Assembly: GCF_000482325.1 (NCBI RefSeq)
Contig: NZ_AXVA01000022.1
Location: forward strand, 1-64,000
Source: Bacillus sp. UNC438CL73TsuS30
Lineage (GTDB): Bacteria; Bacillota; Bacilli; Bacillales; Cytobacillaceae
Length of the DNA stretch: 64,000 bases
Direction: 5' to 3'
The position numbers and the translations under genes were made by a program. Position 1 is the first letter of the stretch. The number at the start of each line of letters is the position of its first letter. A model generated the notes under the pieces. The model worked only from the letters and a program-made list of their open reading frames with translations, was not told the DNA's origin and searched no databases. This document shows, in pieces, positions 1 to 7,621 of the stretch.

Positions 1-223
1 AGTAATTGTGATAGCGTTGAGCAAAATGAATCTTTAATTTTAAGGAAGGGGCATAAGGACGTTGTCCATTGGGGGAGTACAACGGCTCACAAAGTTTATC
101 TGCAAAGGTAAAGTCAACCACTTGTTCCACTCGGCTCCAAAAAGGATGGGGAGGAACCGAAGAGAAGACTTCATAATCTGATAGGGTTAACTGACCAAAT
201 GATTTATATTGAATGTGCGCCAT
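1..223 (-). CDS. IS transposase, N-terminal part, cut by the window edge
   Basis: An open frame runs from an ATG at 223 off the left edge, about 74 codons. It begins MAHIQYKSFGQLTLSDYEVF and continues with a segment of the type 'VDFTFADKLCEPLYSPNGQR' followed by PYAPSLKLKIHF. This resembles the N-terminal DUF772 region of IS1182/IS5-like transposases, where an aromatic-rich helix precedes a GRPxxxPxxLLK segment. A GGAGTG ribosome binding site lies 8 bases before the ATG. Family assignment comes from that N-terminal pattern only; the DDE catalytic residues are outside the window, so whether the element is intact cannot be judged. Confidence 0.6.
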   Translation of the reverse strand, partial: MAHIQYKSFGQLTLSDYEVFSSVPPHPFWSRVEQVVDFTFADKLCEPLYSPNGQRPYAPSLKLKIHFAQRYHNY

Positions 224-229
224 CACGAT

Positions 230-276
230 CACTCCATACGTAAGATATATCTTAATTTTACCGTACATATGGAGTG
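230..276. other. Hairpin just upstream of the transposase start
   Basis: The arms CACTCCAT and ATGGAGTG face each other across about 30 bases, with further partial pairing inside. It lies between the transposase ribosome binding site and flanking DNA. Insertion sequences often carry such structures near an end, where they limit read-through into the transposase. This role is inferred; no target duplication was identified. Confidence 0.4.
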
Positions 277-357
277 AGGTGATTAGTAGATTGGAAAATT
301 TGGATAAAGTTTGTGAAAAAGGGGTTTTTTATGAGTTAATCGACGGTCTCGATTTTC

Positions 358-527
358 CGATTATGCAAAGCAAAATCCCCCATTTTCACGTTTTTCGAGT
401 CAATAGGGGAAATTTCTCCGACTATTTAAAGCTTTTTTTATGGAAATTTCTATATAAGCGAAATTGTTTCGTCTATTTATCTGATCGGGTGGTTAACCTA
501 ATCCCCCAACCTATAAACGGTGCTGCA
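358..527 (+). repeat. Dispersed ~170-bp intergenic repeat, copy 1
   Basis: This stretch recurs in inverted orientation at 22606-22776 with only scattered substitutions and a one-base indel. Both copies start CGATTATGCAAAGCAAAATC and end with a CTATAAACGG-type tail and TGCA. Neither copy has a convincing ribosome binding site or reading frame, so a non-coding element (MITE-like or bcr-like) is the likely explanation. Copy 1 sits beside the IS transposase start, but no evidence ties the two together. The rest of 224-725 shows no gene. Confidence 0.7.
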
Positions 528-725
528 AATGACAGAAGTTTTTGACCATATTTTTTAATTGTACAATACTTATTATCCATTATAATAATGATGCAAAATG
601 CTAGGCCAAAGTAAATGAAATTTCGTAGAAACCTTGATAAATAAAGAAAAAGATGTATGCCAATTCATACGTCCCTTCTTGTGCCTTTAATAAGAATGCC
701 CCCCTTAACGGAACCCTTTAACTTT

Positions 726-1181
726 TTAAAACGGTTTCAATATCATCAGCGTAATAATGATGATAAAAATGAAATTTTCTATGTATTCGGTAAGAAAAAG
801 GCTTCTTGCTAAACGTTTATATTCCTCAGGGATTTCCTCGCCTTTATGTGTTTCCAATAGGGCTTTTATCGGTTTCGATCTTGGTGATAGCGCTAGCGGG
901 CCCATCGCCAAGGAAATTAAAAAGAGAATAAGGCTTGTTACATACCACCCCATCCGAAATAGTGCCGGATTTAGAAATCCCATGGTCAATCCGGTAATTA
1001 ACAATAACGTGCCGCCCACCATCACAAAAATATGTAATCTATGTCTAATTTTATAGGAATGCCTTAACTCCGTCATGGTATTCCCCATTCTGACCACAGT
1101 CGTTAAAATAAAACCTGGCCCCATTCCGAGTATGGCTGAAAATATATGTATGAAAACGATGATTTTGTAGAAAGTAATCAC
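726..1181 (-). CDS. DUF2269-type integral membrane protein
   Basis: A 151-residue protein with four hydrophobic segments, roughly residues 5-27, 50-72, 77-97 and 128-149. The pattern near the start, KIIVFIHIFSAILGMGPGF, matches the DUF2269 family: an N-terminal helix with a conserved His followed by a glycine-rich stretch. The GTG start at 1181 follows a GGAGGG ribosome binding site. The function of the family is unknown. The gene stands alone; no operon partner is visible. Confidence 0.7.
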   Translation of the reverse strand: MITFYKIIVFIHIFSAILGMGPGFILTTVVRMGNTMTELRHSYKIRHRLHIFVMVGGTLLLITGLTMGFLNPALFRMGWYVTSLILFLISLAMGPLALSPRSKPIKALLETHKGEEIPEEYKRLARSLFLTEYIENFIFIIIITLMILKPF

Positions 1182-1349
1182 AGTATGCCCCCTCCATTCC
1201 CATCTCTAATTTTACCATATTCTTAGGAAAAAACATGTGATAGAAATGGCAGACAGATCGTAAATTAGCGGTGATTGCCCAAATGGCTTCCCATTCGTTA
1301 TACTATTTTAGCATATATATCCATTGTATTTTGATTGATTTGCAGGAGG

Positions 1350-1390
1350 GAAAATAAAAAGAAATGGCATCGGTCATTTTCCCCGATGCC
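1350..1390 (-). terminator. Terminator-like hairpin after the 1399-1725 gene
   Basis: GGCATCGG pairs with CCGATGCC across an 8-9 base loop. On the minus strand it is followed by ATTTCTTTTTATTTT, an imperfect T tract. It lies just past the stop of the minus-strand gene ending at 1399. Confidence 0.6.
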
Positions 1391-1398
1391 TCTTCCTT

Positions 1399-1725
1399 TC
1401 AACCTTTTTTCCGAAGAACATAACAGGTTCCATCCTCCGCAAAATACAAATATTCCCCCTGGTTAATATTAAAATGAACATTCTCTTTGTCGTACAGGAG
1501 TTTTGCAACTTTTACAAATTGCTCCACTTGATCACTTGTTGGATTAAAGATGATTTCCCCAGTTTTCTGCGTTGTCACAAATCCTTTCGGGTTACATGTT
1601 CGTTCCGGTTTTAATTCGGTGGTCCAGGTTCCATTGAGTAGAACAGAACTTGCGGTTACCCTAGATTTTCTGTTTTGAACGGACCAAATTTTTCGGCAAT
1701 TACAACGATGGATTTTGCTCTTCAT
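1399..1725 (-). CDS. Small conserved-looking protein of unknown function
   Basis: A 108-residue soluble protein starting MKSKIHRCNCRKIW. The frame is open further upstream to 1848, but AGAAGG lies 9 bases before this ATG, so this start is preferred. The early Cys-Asn-Cys and the clean C-terminal half, ending with a TCYVLRKKG tail, suggest a compact fold. I do not recognise the family and assign no function. A terminator hairpin follows directly. Confidence 0.6.
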   Translation of the reverse strand: MKSKIHRCNCRKIWSVQNRKSRVTASSVLLNGTWTTELKPERTCNPKGFVTTQKTGEIIFNPTSDQVEQFVKVAKLLYDKENVHFNINQGEYLYFAEDGTCYVLRKKG

Positions 1726-1851
1726 CACCAAATACCTTCTTTCAATAAGAAGATGAAAAAACGTATCATGGTAATTATATTCGGCGAGAGTTTGGCCTAT
1801 TTTATCAAAAATGAAAAAGCCTGGATCCCTCCAAGCTTGTTTAATCACGCA

Positions 1852-2067
1852 CTAAATTTCATTATTTTTTCTTATTGCCTTTACTAGTTCATCAAGCTTT
1901 TCATTTCTTTCCCGATCTAACCTTGTTTTTTCATTCATAAACTTAATAACTTTAATGACGAAAAGAATTCCCAGTACAATCAGCAATAAATAAACAATAA
2001 TCGGCAAAAAGCTAAATAAGACAAATAGGCCCTCTGATGCAAAAAGTGAATGACCACTAGACACCAA
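1852..2067 (-). CDS. Small single-pass membrane protein
   Basis: A 71-residue protein with one long hydrophobic segment (about residues 17-41) followed by a charged, helical C-terminal tail rich in Arg, Glu and Lys. The layout resembles DUF4083-type small Bacillus membrane proteins, but the match is by architecture only. It precedes the 1399-1725 gene on the same strand and may be co-transcribed with it. Confidence 0.55.
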   Translation of the reverse strand: MVSSGHSLFASEGLFVLFSFLPIIVYLLLIVLGILFVIKVIKFMNEKTRLDRERNEKLDELVKAIRKNNEI

Positions 2068-2233
2068 AAATCCCCCCTAATTTCTATATATATGCACATT
2101 ATACCTTAGTTTCCATTTTAAGTAATTATGATCATTGAAGAGGAATTTATTTTCTAGCTTTAGATTAAAATGGTAGAATAAGATTGGATAAAAAATATTA
2201 TATATATAAATAAAGATTTATGGGGGATTTAGA

Positions 2234-2530
2234 ATGTCACCTTCGAAAGTTCTTAAATGGGTAACGGGCGGTCTAGAGGCATTACTGGGAATTCCGATTC
2301 TAGGCGGAACGATTGTCTTAAGTCTTGCTTGGACACCACTGGGGATCATGCTGGTTTTACATATTATTACACTTGTTTTAGCCAAAAAGGATGGCGGTGC
2401 TGCTGCGGGGAGCATCCTCGGAATTGTGACCTCCTGCATTGCTTGGATTCCAATTGTCGGAATGATCATGCATATTGTTACAGCAATTGTCCTAATGGTC
2501 GACGCTGCAAAATCTTATCGACAAGCATAA
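2234..2530 (+). CDS. Small hydrophobic membrane protein, three predicted helices
   Basis: A 98-residue protein with hydrophobic stretches near residues 10-32, 35-50 and 60-90. GGGGGA precedes the ATG by about 7 bases and a strong terminator follows the stop, so it is a well-formed single-gene unit. Gly/Ala-rich spacing (KKDGGAAAGSILGI) suggests tight helix packing. The family is not recognised and no function can be assigned from sequence. Confidence 0.6.
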   Translation: MSPSKVLKWVTGGLEALLGIPILGGTIVLSLAWTPLGIMLVLHIITLVLAKKDGGAAAGSILGIVTSCIAWIPIVGMIMHIVTAIVLMVDAAKSYRQA

Positions 2531-2539
2531 TTGCACATC

Positions 2540-2574
2540 AAAAGCAGTTCTAATAAGGTAGAACTGCTTTTTTA
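2540..2574 (+). terminator. Rho-independent terminator
   Basis: AAAGCAGTTCTA and TAGAACTGCTTT form a perfect stem with a short loop, followed by TTTTTAA. It lies between the plus-strand membrane-protein gene and the minus-strand gene ending at 2577. The A-rich 5' flank could let it act in both directions. Confidence 0.85.
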
Positions 2575-2576
2575 AT

Positions 2577-2873
2577 TTAAGATAGATTCACTTTTTCGAA
2601 ATGTTCAACTGTAGGAAACGGATCATAAAAATGATGTAAAAGTTTTTTCCATTCCTGATATTCATTTGATTGTCGAAATCCAACAATATGGTCTTCTAAT
2701 GTCTCCCATTTCACCGTTAACAAATATTTTCCGTCAACCTCCAGACAGCGCTGTAATTCATGGGATATATAGCCGCCCATAGAGGATATTATTTTGGAGG
2801 CTTGGCGAAAAGTCTCCTCAAATTCCTGCTCTTTCCCTTGTTTAACTTGAAGCAAAGCCGCTTCTAAAATCAT
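2577..2873 (-). CDS. Antibiotic biosynthesis monooxygenase (ABM)-fold protein
   Basis: A 98-residue protein of the dimeric alpha-beta-barrel (ABM) superfamily. It opens MILEAALLQVKQGKEQEFEE, the usual first strand and helix, and has a central LLTVKWETLEDHIVGFRQS segment typical of YgiN/YczJ-like members. The family includes quinol monooxygenases, haem-degrading enzymes and proteins of unknown role, and the sequence does not separate these. AGGAGGA lies a few bases before the ATG. Confidence 0.75.
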   Translation of the reverse strand: MILEAALLQVKQGKEQEFEETFRQASKIISSMGGYISHELQRCLEVDGKYLLTVKWETLEDHIVGFRQSNEYQEWKKLLHHFYDPFPTVEHFEKVNLS

Positions 2874-2976
2874 AAAAATCTCCTCCTGTTCAATTTACTT
2901 TAGCTATTTCTAAAACGACGAATGTAACATCCATTTTTTGTCAATTATATAGTAAAACGACTTTGAGGAGTTCTTC

Positions 2977-3489
2977 ATGATTGCAATTGCCTACTCGATT
3001 ATCTGGATTGTCGCTGCCTTTAAGTTAGCAGACCGCAATTGGAAGCCCTATTATCCCACACTACTGTATGCTTCGTTTGGAAATGCTTTATACGAACTCA
3101 TATGCTATAAATATCAACTATGGCAAATGGAGCCAAATGGGCTGCCTTTTGCGATGATACCGATGTTGTTACTTATTTTACTAGGGATGCCACTATCGAC
3201 TTGGATTTACCTTTCAAAATATCCCTTTAGAAAAGGGCTCTCCTCCCAAGTGCTTTACATTTCTTTATTTGTCGTCCTTTTTGGTATATTAGAATTTTTA
3301 TCGATAAAATGGGGTGCCATTACCTATCACCATAACTGGAACTTATTGTGGTCACTATTATTCGTAATTGTTATGTTCATAATGCTCCGGGTTCATTATC
3401 AGAGACCATTGCTGGCACTTATCCTATCTGTCATTTTTTCTGTTTTTCTATGTTTGGTGTTTGATGTTTCCCTGGATAAAATGAAGTAA
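2977..3489 (+). CDS. CBO0543-family integral membrane protein
   Basis: A 170-residue protein with five or six hydrophobic segments. Charged or aromatic loop motifs (WKPYYPTLLYASFGNALYEL and RVHYQRPLLALILS) fit the CBO0543 family common in Bacillus and Clostridium genomes. The function is unknown. GAGGAG precedes the ATG and a GC-rich terminator follows the stop, so this is probably a monocistronic gene. Confidence 0.7.
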   Translation: MIAIAYSIIWIVAAFKLADRNWKPYYPTLLYASFGNALYELICYKYQLWQMEPNGLPFAMIPMLLLILLGMPLSTWIYLSKYPFRKGLSSQVLYISLFVVLFGILEFLSIKWGAITYHHNWNLLWSLLFVIVMFIMLRVHYQRPLLALILSVIFSVFLCLVFDVSLDKMK

Positions 3490-3497
3490 TTGTTAAG

Positions 3498-3522
3498 GCC
3501 AGAGGTTTCGCTCTGGCTTTTT
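3498..3522 (+). terminator. Rho-independent terminator
   Basis: GCCAGAG and CTCTGGC form a 7-bp stem with a short loop, then TTTTT. It is placed 8 bases after the stop of the CBO0543-family gene. Confidence 0.8.
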
Positions 3523-3547
3523 CACAAATTTAATGCACTAAGAACGT

Positions 3548-3620
3548 TTTATCTGCGTTAAAATAGAATTTATCTGCGATTCTAAACCATTTATCTGCTT
3601 TCGGATGAATTTTATATGCG
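3548..3620 (+). repeat. TTTATCTGCG array, 4 units, 21-bp period (array 1)
   Basis: The 10-mer TTTATCTGCG, exact or with one mismatch, begins at 3548, 3569, 3590 and 3611, exactly 21 bases apart, with variable 11-base spacers. Units 1 and 2 are exact, unit 3 ends in T and unit 4 reads TTTATATGCG. The array lies between convergent genes. Sister arrays are at 15368-15419 (opposite orientation) and 45038-45131. Confidence 0.85.
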
Positions 3621-3630
3621 ATACGATTTT

Positions 3631-4131
3631 TTAAAATGAAAGCCTGTACGCTTTGACGATGATTCCGTCATTTGCAGGCTCAAAATCGAATTCCGGCAGC
3701 CTTTCAAAACCAAGATTTTCATAAAGCCGCATCGCACTTTCCATGAATTCTCCGGTATGGAGCCCAATTGCACTATGTCCAAGCGCCTTTGCACGTGATA
3801 TACATTCTAAAATCAACGACTTCGCCACACCTTTACCACGGGCTTCCGGCGTGACAGCGAGCATTCTAATTTCGGGATAATCCAGCTCCTCCAACAGCCC
3901 TTCGTAAGCATCCGTTTTTGCCGGGAATAACACCACACTGCCTACTATTGCACCATCCCTTTCGGCAACAATCCGAACCGCCCCTGGATGCAAATCCCCT
4001 TCTGAGGAAATGCCGTTTTTCAACGTATTCCAATGACCTTCAGGAATACGGGCAGCATGCTCCTGGTAAGCCTGGACTCTCTGTTCACGAATAAAAGGCA
4101 ATTCCTCCAATCGTGACTCACGTATAATCAA
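3631..4131 (-). CDS. GNAT-family N-acetyltransferase
   Basis: A 166-residue single-domain GNAT protein. The acetyl-CoA binding motif is visible around residues 88-105 (MLAVTPEARGKGVAKSLI), and the later RLYENLGF motif (around 135-142) is the usual end of the fold. The acceptor substrate cannot be told from sequence. The TTG start is preceded by GAGG. It lies 7 bases downstream of the gene ending at 4139 and is probably its operon partner. Confidence 0.85.
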   Translation of the reverse strand: MIIRESRLEELPFIREQRVQAYQEHAARIPEGHWNTLKNGISSEGDLHPGAVRIVAERDGAIVGSVVLFPAKTDAYEGLLEELDYPEIRMLAVTPEARGKGVAKSLILECISRAKALGHSAIGLHTGEFMESAMRLYENLGFERLPEFDFEPANDGIIVKAYRLSF

Positions 4132-4138
4132 TAGCCCC

Positions 4139-5143
4139 TCATCCCCTTAAAAATTTTTCTTCCTTCTTGCTTAATTCATGGCGGTTATGCTCGGAATATA
4201 GACCTGACAGATCTGGACCTTTAGGCAAAATGCTGTTATGGCCTTTTTGGTCATCACTTGCGATATGGTTTGATAAATGATAGTGCCTCTTGATCGCATC
4301 AAAATCTGTTGTATCACCAAAGCCAGGTGTTTGATATAAATCACGTAAATAGCCCCATAAGTTTGGAAAATCCACAATACGATTTCGATTACATTTGAAT
4401 GCTGAATAATAGGCACAATCAAATCGAACCAGCGTTGCATAAAGTCTAACATCTGAGTCGGTAATATAATCACCAAATAGGAACCGCTGCTTCGCAAGGC
4501 GCTGCTCTAGTACATCGAGTCGGGCAAAAAGAACATCATACGCCTCTTCATAGGCTTCCTGCGATTGGGCAAAACCGCATTTATACACCCCATTGTTCAC
4601 TTCATGGAAGATGACGTCGTTTAGAGCATCAATCTCTTCACGTAAGTGTTCCGGATACAAATTCGGTGCATTTTCCTTATGAAACGGTGCCCAAGAAGTT
4701 TCAAGATAGTTTGTTAGTTTAAAATAATCATTGTTAACGACCTTTTGTTCCTTCACATCAACAAATACAGGAACCGTTGGCCGTCCCATATAATCGGGGT
4801 CAGTTTTTTTGTAGATTTCACTTAGGTAGCGTATTCCTAGAACTGGGTCTACACCGTTCTCATCCAAAGAAAATTCCCAGTCCACATGCGCAAGCTTTGG
4901 ACGCATTGGACTTGCAGTTCCCAAACTAATAACGTCCTCTAATCCTAGTACTCTTCGAACAATCACCGACCGATGTGCCCAAGGACAAACGGCGGACCAT
5001 AACAGCCGGTATCTGCCTGCTTCTACCAGAAGCTCACCCTCGTTTGTACCAAAGGGCGTAGTAAATCTATTTTTTTGACGTTTAAAAGAACCATTGGAGC
5101 TTATTTCCGTAACAGTTCCTGAAGTCGTTTCGTTTTTTGGCAT
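4139..5143 (-). CDS. Glutathione S-transferase omega-type protein (glutathionyl-hydroquinone reductase-like, YqjG/ECM4 family)
   Basis: Belongs to the Xi-class GST family, which reduces glutathionyl-hydroquinones. The signature CPWAHR, carrying the catalytic Cys (about residue 53), follows an RYRLLWSAV strand. C-terminal helices follow with the family's typical DVRLYATLVRFD segment. The ATG at 5143 has AGAGGTG six bases upstream; a GTG three codons earlier is less likely. Bacillaceae generally make bacillithiol rather than glutathione, so the thiol partner is an open question. It is probably co-transcribed with the GNAT gene downstream. Confidence 0.85.
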   Translation of the reverse strand: MPKNETTSGTVTEISSNGSFKRQKNRFTTPFGTNEGELLVEAGRYRLLWSAVCPWAHRSVIVRRVLGLEDVISLGTASPMRPKLAHVDWEFSLDENGVDPVLGIRYLSEIYKKTDPDYMGRPTVPVFVDVKEQKVVNNDYFKLTNYLETSWAPFHKENAPNLYPEHLREEIDALNDVIFHEVNNGVYKCGFAQSQEAYEEAYDVLFARLDVLEQRLAKQRFLFGDYITDSDVRLYATLVRFDCAYYSAFKCNRNRIVDFPNLWGYLRDLYQTPGFGDTTDFDAIKRHYHLSNHIASDDQKGHNSILPKGPDLSGLYSEHNRHELSKKEEKFLRG

Positions 5144-5377
5144 GGTGGTCACCTCTCAAGAATTAAATATTGGATTTTACATGAGCTACTCAAATATATG
5201 GGGATTTTTTCTGTTAAATATAAGTTTTTCAATAGGTTTAATTCATTTTAGACTTTTCTATGTTTTTAAGTCAATCAATACAGGTTGAATATTCTGAAAT
5301 TACTGAGGCCTGATTAATTGACTTCTTTATTCGAGATACTTACCATAGTACCTAAATTCGTTAGGGAGATGAGCACC

Positions 5378-6523
5378 TTGCAAGTGAAGGAATTAGGGGA
5401 TTATTTAGTGAACTTCAGACGAAATCTTCATTTGGAGCCAGAATTGTCAAATGAAGAATTTGAAACGACGAGAAAAATTAAAGAAGCGCTGCTATCGCAA
5501 AATATTAGCATCCTTAACCTGCCGCTGAAAACAGGTGTGGTAGCTGAAATTAAGGGAAGTAAACCCGGTCCAACTATTGCGCTTCGTTGCGATATTGATG
5601 CATTGCCAATTTTGGAACAATCCGAGGTAAGCTTTACCTCAAAACGTCAAGGCGTAATGCACGCTTGCGGGCATGATTTTCATACCTCTGTCATTTTAGG
5701 AACAGCTTTTTTATTAAAAAAGGAAGCGGACGACTTAGCCGGAACCATTCGACTGATTTTTCAACCTGCGGAGGAAACGGGTCATGGTGCTAGAGCAATC
5801 CTCGACACCCATGTATTAGATGATGTGGACGTGATTTTCGGACTCCATAATGATCCGACTCTTCAGGTTGGTGAACTAGGGACAAAGCATGGTGCGCTGA
5901 CTGCCGGAGTCGACCGTTTTGAAATTCAGGTTACCGCAACTGGGGCTCATGCGGCCAAACCGGAAGAAGGAAATGACCCGATTATCATCACCGGGCATAT
6001 CATTTCCGCTCTGCAAACGATTATCAGCCGGAATGTGCCGCCAAAGGAGACCGCTGTTGTAAGTATTACGCAAATTCATAGCGGCTCAACATGGAATGTA
6101 ATTCCGGATACTGCCTATCTGGAAGGAACAGTCCGGACATTTAGTAAGACCCAGCGAGCTTTTATTCAGAAACGCATGGAACAAATTTTACACGGAATCG
6201 GTGTGACGTTTAATGCGAAGGTAAAGCTTGGTTGGCATCCGGGGCCACCATCCGTGGATAATACGCCTGAATGGGCAGATTTTGCGATTGAGGTTGGGGC
6301 TAAAGCCGGCTACAAGACAAAAGTAGTTGAGGCCAGTTCCATTGGCGAGGATTTTGCCTTTTACCAGGGAAAGCTTCCAGGTGCTTTTGTGATGATTGGG
6401 TCAGGCGGTCCTTTCGATTTACACCATCCGAAGTTTGTTGTAGATGAAGCGGCCCTTCTACCTGCATCTGAATATTTTCAGCTTTTGGCTATAGAGGCAT
6501 TGGGGAAATTAAAGCAAGAATAA
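5378..6523 (+). CDS. M20-family metallo-amidohydrolase (amino-acid aminoacylase/HipO-like)
   Basis: A member of peptidase family M20D, which hydrolyses N-acyl or N-conjugated amino acids with two active-site metals. Visible family motifs are RRNLHLEPELS near the start, ALRCDIDALPI, the metal ligands in MHACGHDFHTS, the FQPAEETGHGA glutamates and a late LHHPKF histidine. AGGGAG sits 9 bases before a TTG at 5378, which I take as the start. An ATG at 5369 and a TTG at 5318 are alternatives. Length fits the family at about 380 residues. The natural substrate is unknown. Confidence 0.85.
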   Translation: MQVKELGDYLVNFRRNLHLEPELSNEEFETTRKIKEALLSQNISILNLPLKTGVVAEIKGSKPGPTIALRCDIDALPILEQSEVSFTSKRQGVMHACGHDFHTSVILGTAFLLKKEADDLAGTIRLIFQPAEETGHGARAILDTHVLDDVDVIFGLHNDPTLQVGELGTKHGALTAGVDRFEIQVTATGAHAAKPEEGNDPIIITGHIISALQTIISRNVPPKETAVVSITQIHSGSTWNVIPDTAYLEGTVRTFSKTQRAFIQKRMEQILHGIGVTFNAKVKLGWHPGPPSVDNTPEWADFAIEVGAKAGYKTKVVEASSIGEDFAFYQGKLPGAFVMIGSGGPFDLHHPKFVVDEAALLPASEYFQLLAIEALGKLKQE

Positions 6524-6569
6524 ACTTTTTTTGGTTGGGTTTAGCTTGAACCATTTGTTGTTTGAATAC

Positions 6570-6757
6570 GGGAACTATACCCTTCTAATAGGTCCCGTAC
6601 CACTTCTTTTTCTTTGATTGCGGACACTATGAGAACCTGAAAGTTCCCAATCTTTTTTGTTTTTCTTCCCCACGGGCACTATGAAATCCTGATGCTTCCC
6701 GGAATTACACTTTTTTCTTTCGCTAAGGGCATTATGAAACCTAATAGTTCCCACATG
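6570..6757 (+). repeat. Degenerate hairpin array, 4 units, ~52-bp period
   Basis: Four related units begin near 6570, 6621, 6673 and 6726. Each has a GGG(N)ACTATGA-like left arm and a CCT(N)ATAGTTCCC-like right arm that can fold into a hairpin, separated by pyrimidine-rich CTTTTTCTTT linkers. The period is about 52 bases, the same as the unrelated array at 35179-35510. The array fills most of the gap between the M20 gene and the next gene. No open frame with a ribosome binding site is present. Confidence 0.75.
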
Positions 6758-6960
6758 CCCTCTCTTTTTCTATAATCATCGAAACAATCAACTCTTATTG
6801 GAGACACTTTTCCTTTTTCTTATCTGATTCCGCTACACCCTCAATGACCTCGACTGTTTTATCTCAAAGATGATTCATTGAAAAAGGTAATTAATTTAGT
6901 GATGCCGAATATTATGTACAATGGTAATCCAATATTTTGATAGTGAAAGGGGTATATAAA

Positions 6961-7518
6961 TTGGACAAGACCGCTTTAATTCTAGTTGATATCCAAAACG
7001 ATTATTTTCCTGGAGGAAAAATGCCACTCCATGAAACAGAAGAAGCTGCGAAAAATGCGAGGGCTATCTTAGATTATTTTCGTGAAAACAATCTCCCTCT
7101 TTTTCACATTCAACACATTTTCAAAGATACACAGGCACCATTTTTTGTACCGGACACAGAAGGAGTTCAGATTCATCAAAGTGTTACACCATTAGAAAGT
7201 GAAACTGTGATTCAAAAGCATTTCCCAAACAGTTTTCTACATACTTCATTAGAAGCAGAATTAAAAAATCTAGGTATCGAACATGTAATCATTGTTGGCA
7301 TGATGAGCCATATGTGTATCGATGCAACAAGCCGTGCGGCTGTAGACCTTGGCTTTAGTTGTACAATCCTTGAAGATGCATGTACATGCCCGGATCTTAC
7401 CTTTAACAATAAAACCATTAAGGCTGTAGATGTCCACGCTGCGTTTATGGCGGCACTTGGAAGCCTATATGCTGCCATCAAAACAACCGATGATTTCCTT
7501 GTTAAAACAACATACTGA
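6961..7518 (+). CDS. Isochorismatase-family cysteine hydrolase
   Basis: A 185-residue hydrolase of the isochorismatase/nicotinamidase fold. The catalytic triad pattern is visible: an Asp in ALILVDIQNDYFPGG, and the nucleophile Cys in GMMSHMCIDATSRAA. The triad Lys probably lies in VIQKHFPNSF. The TTG at 6961 is preceded at good distance by AAAGGGG; the longer frame from 6937 would bury that site. Family members act on amides such as nicotinamide, ureas or biurets, and the substrate here cannot be told. A strong terminator follows. Confidence 0.85.
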   Translation: MDKTALILVDIQNDYFPGGKMPLHETEEAAKNARAILDYFRENNLPLFHIQHIFKDTQAPFFVPDTEGVQIHQSVTPLESETVIQKHFPNSFLHTSLEAELKNLGIEHVIIVGMMSHMCIDATSRAAVDLGFSCTILEDACTCPDLTFNNKTIKAVDVHAAFMAALGSLYAAIKTTDDFLVKTTY

Positions 7519-7556
7519 TAACTATTTTTCAATAAGCAATAGGAGAACCTATTTGT

Positions 7557-7601
7557 TGATTACGGCCACAAAGAACTGTCTCATGGCCGTAATCTTTTTT
7601 T
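7557..7601 (+). terminator. Rho-independent terminator
   Basis: GATTACGGCCA and TGGCCGTAATC form a near-perfect 11-bp stem, followed by TTTTTTT. It terminates the isochorismatase-family gene and separates it from the converging germination operon. Confidence 0.85.
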
Positions 7602-7621
7602 GATGAAACACAAATCCACCG

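Noticed and set aside
213..545. 110-codon plus-strand frame
   Set aside because: It overlaps the transposase start region and the 170-bp non-coding repeat and has no ribosome binding site.
757..1056. Plus-strand frame opposite the DUF2269 gene
   Set aside because: It is a shadow of a clear membrane-protein gene on the other strand.
3548..3620. CRISPR array
   Set aside because: The 10-bp repeat with 11-bp spacers is far below CRISPR repeat and spacer lengths, and no cas genes are present.
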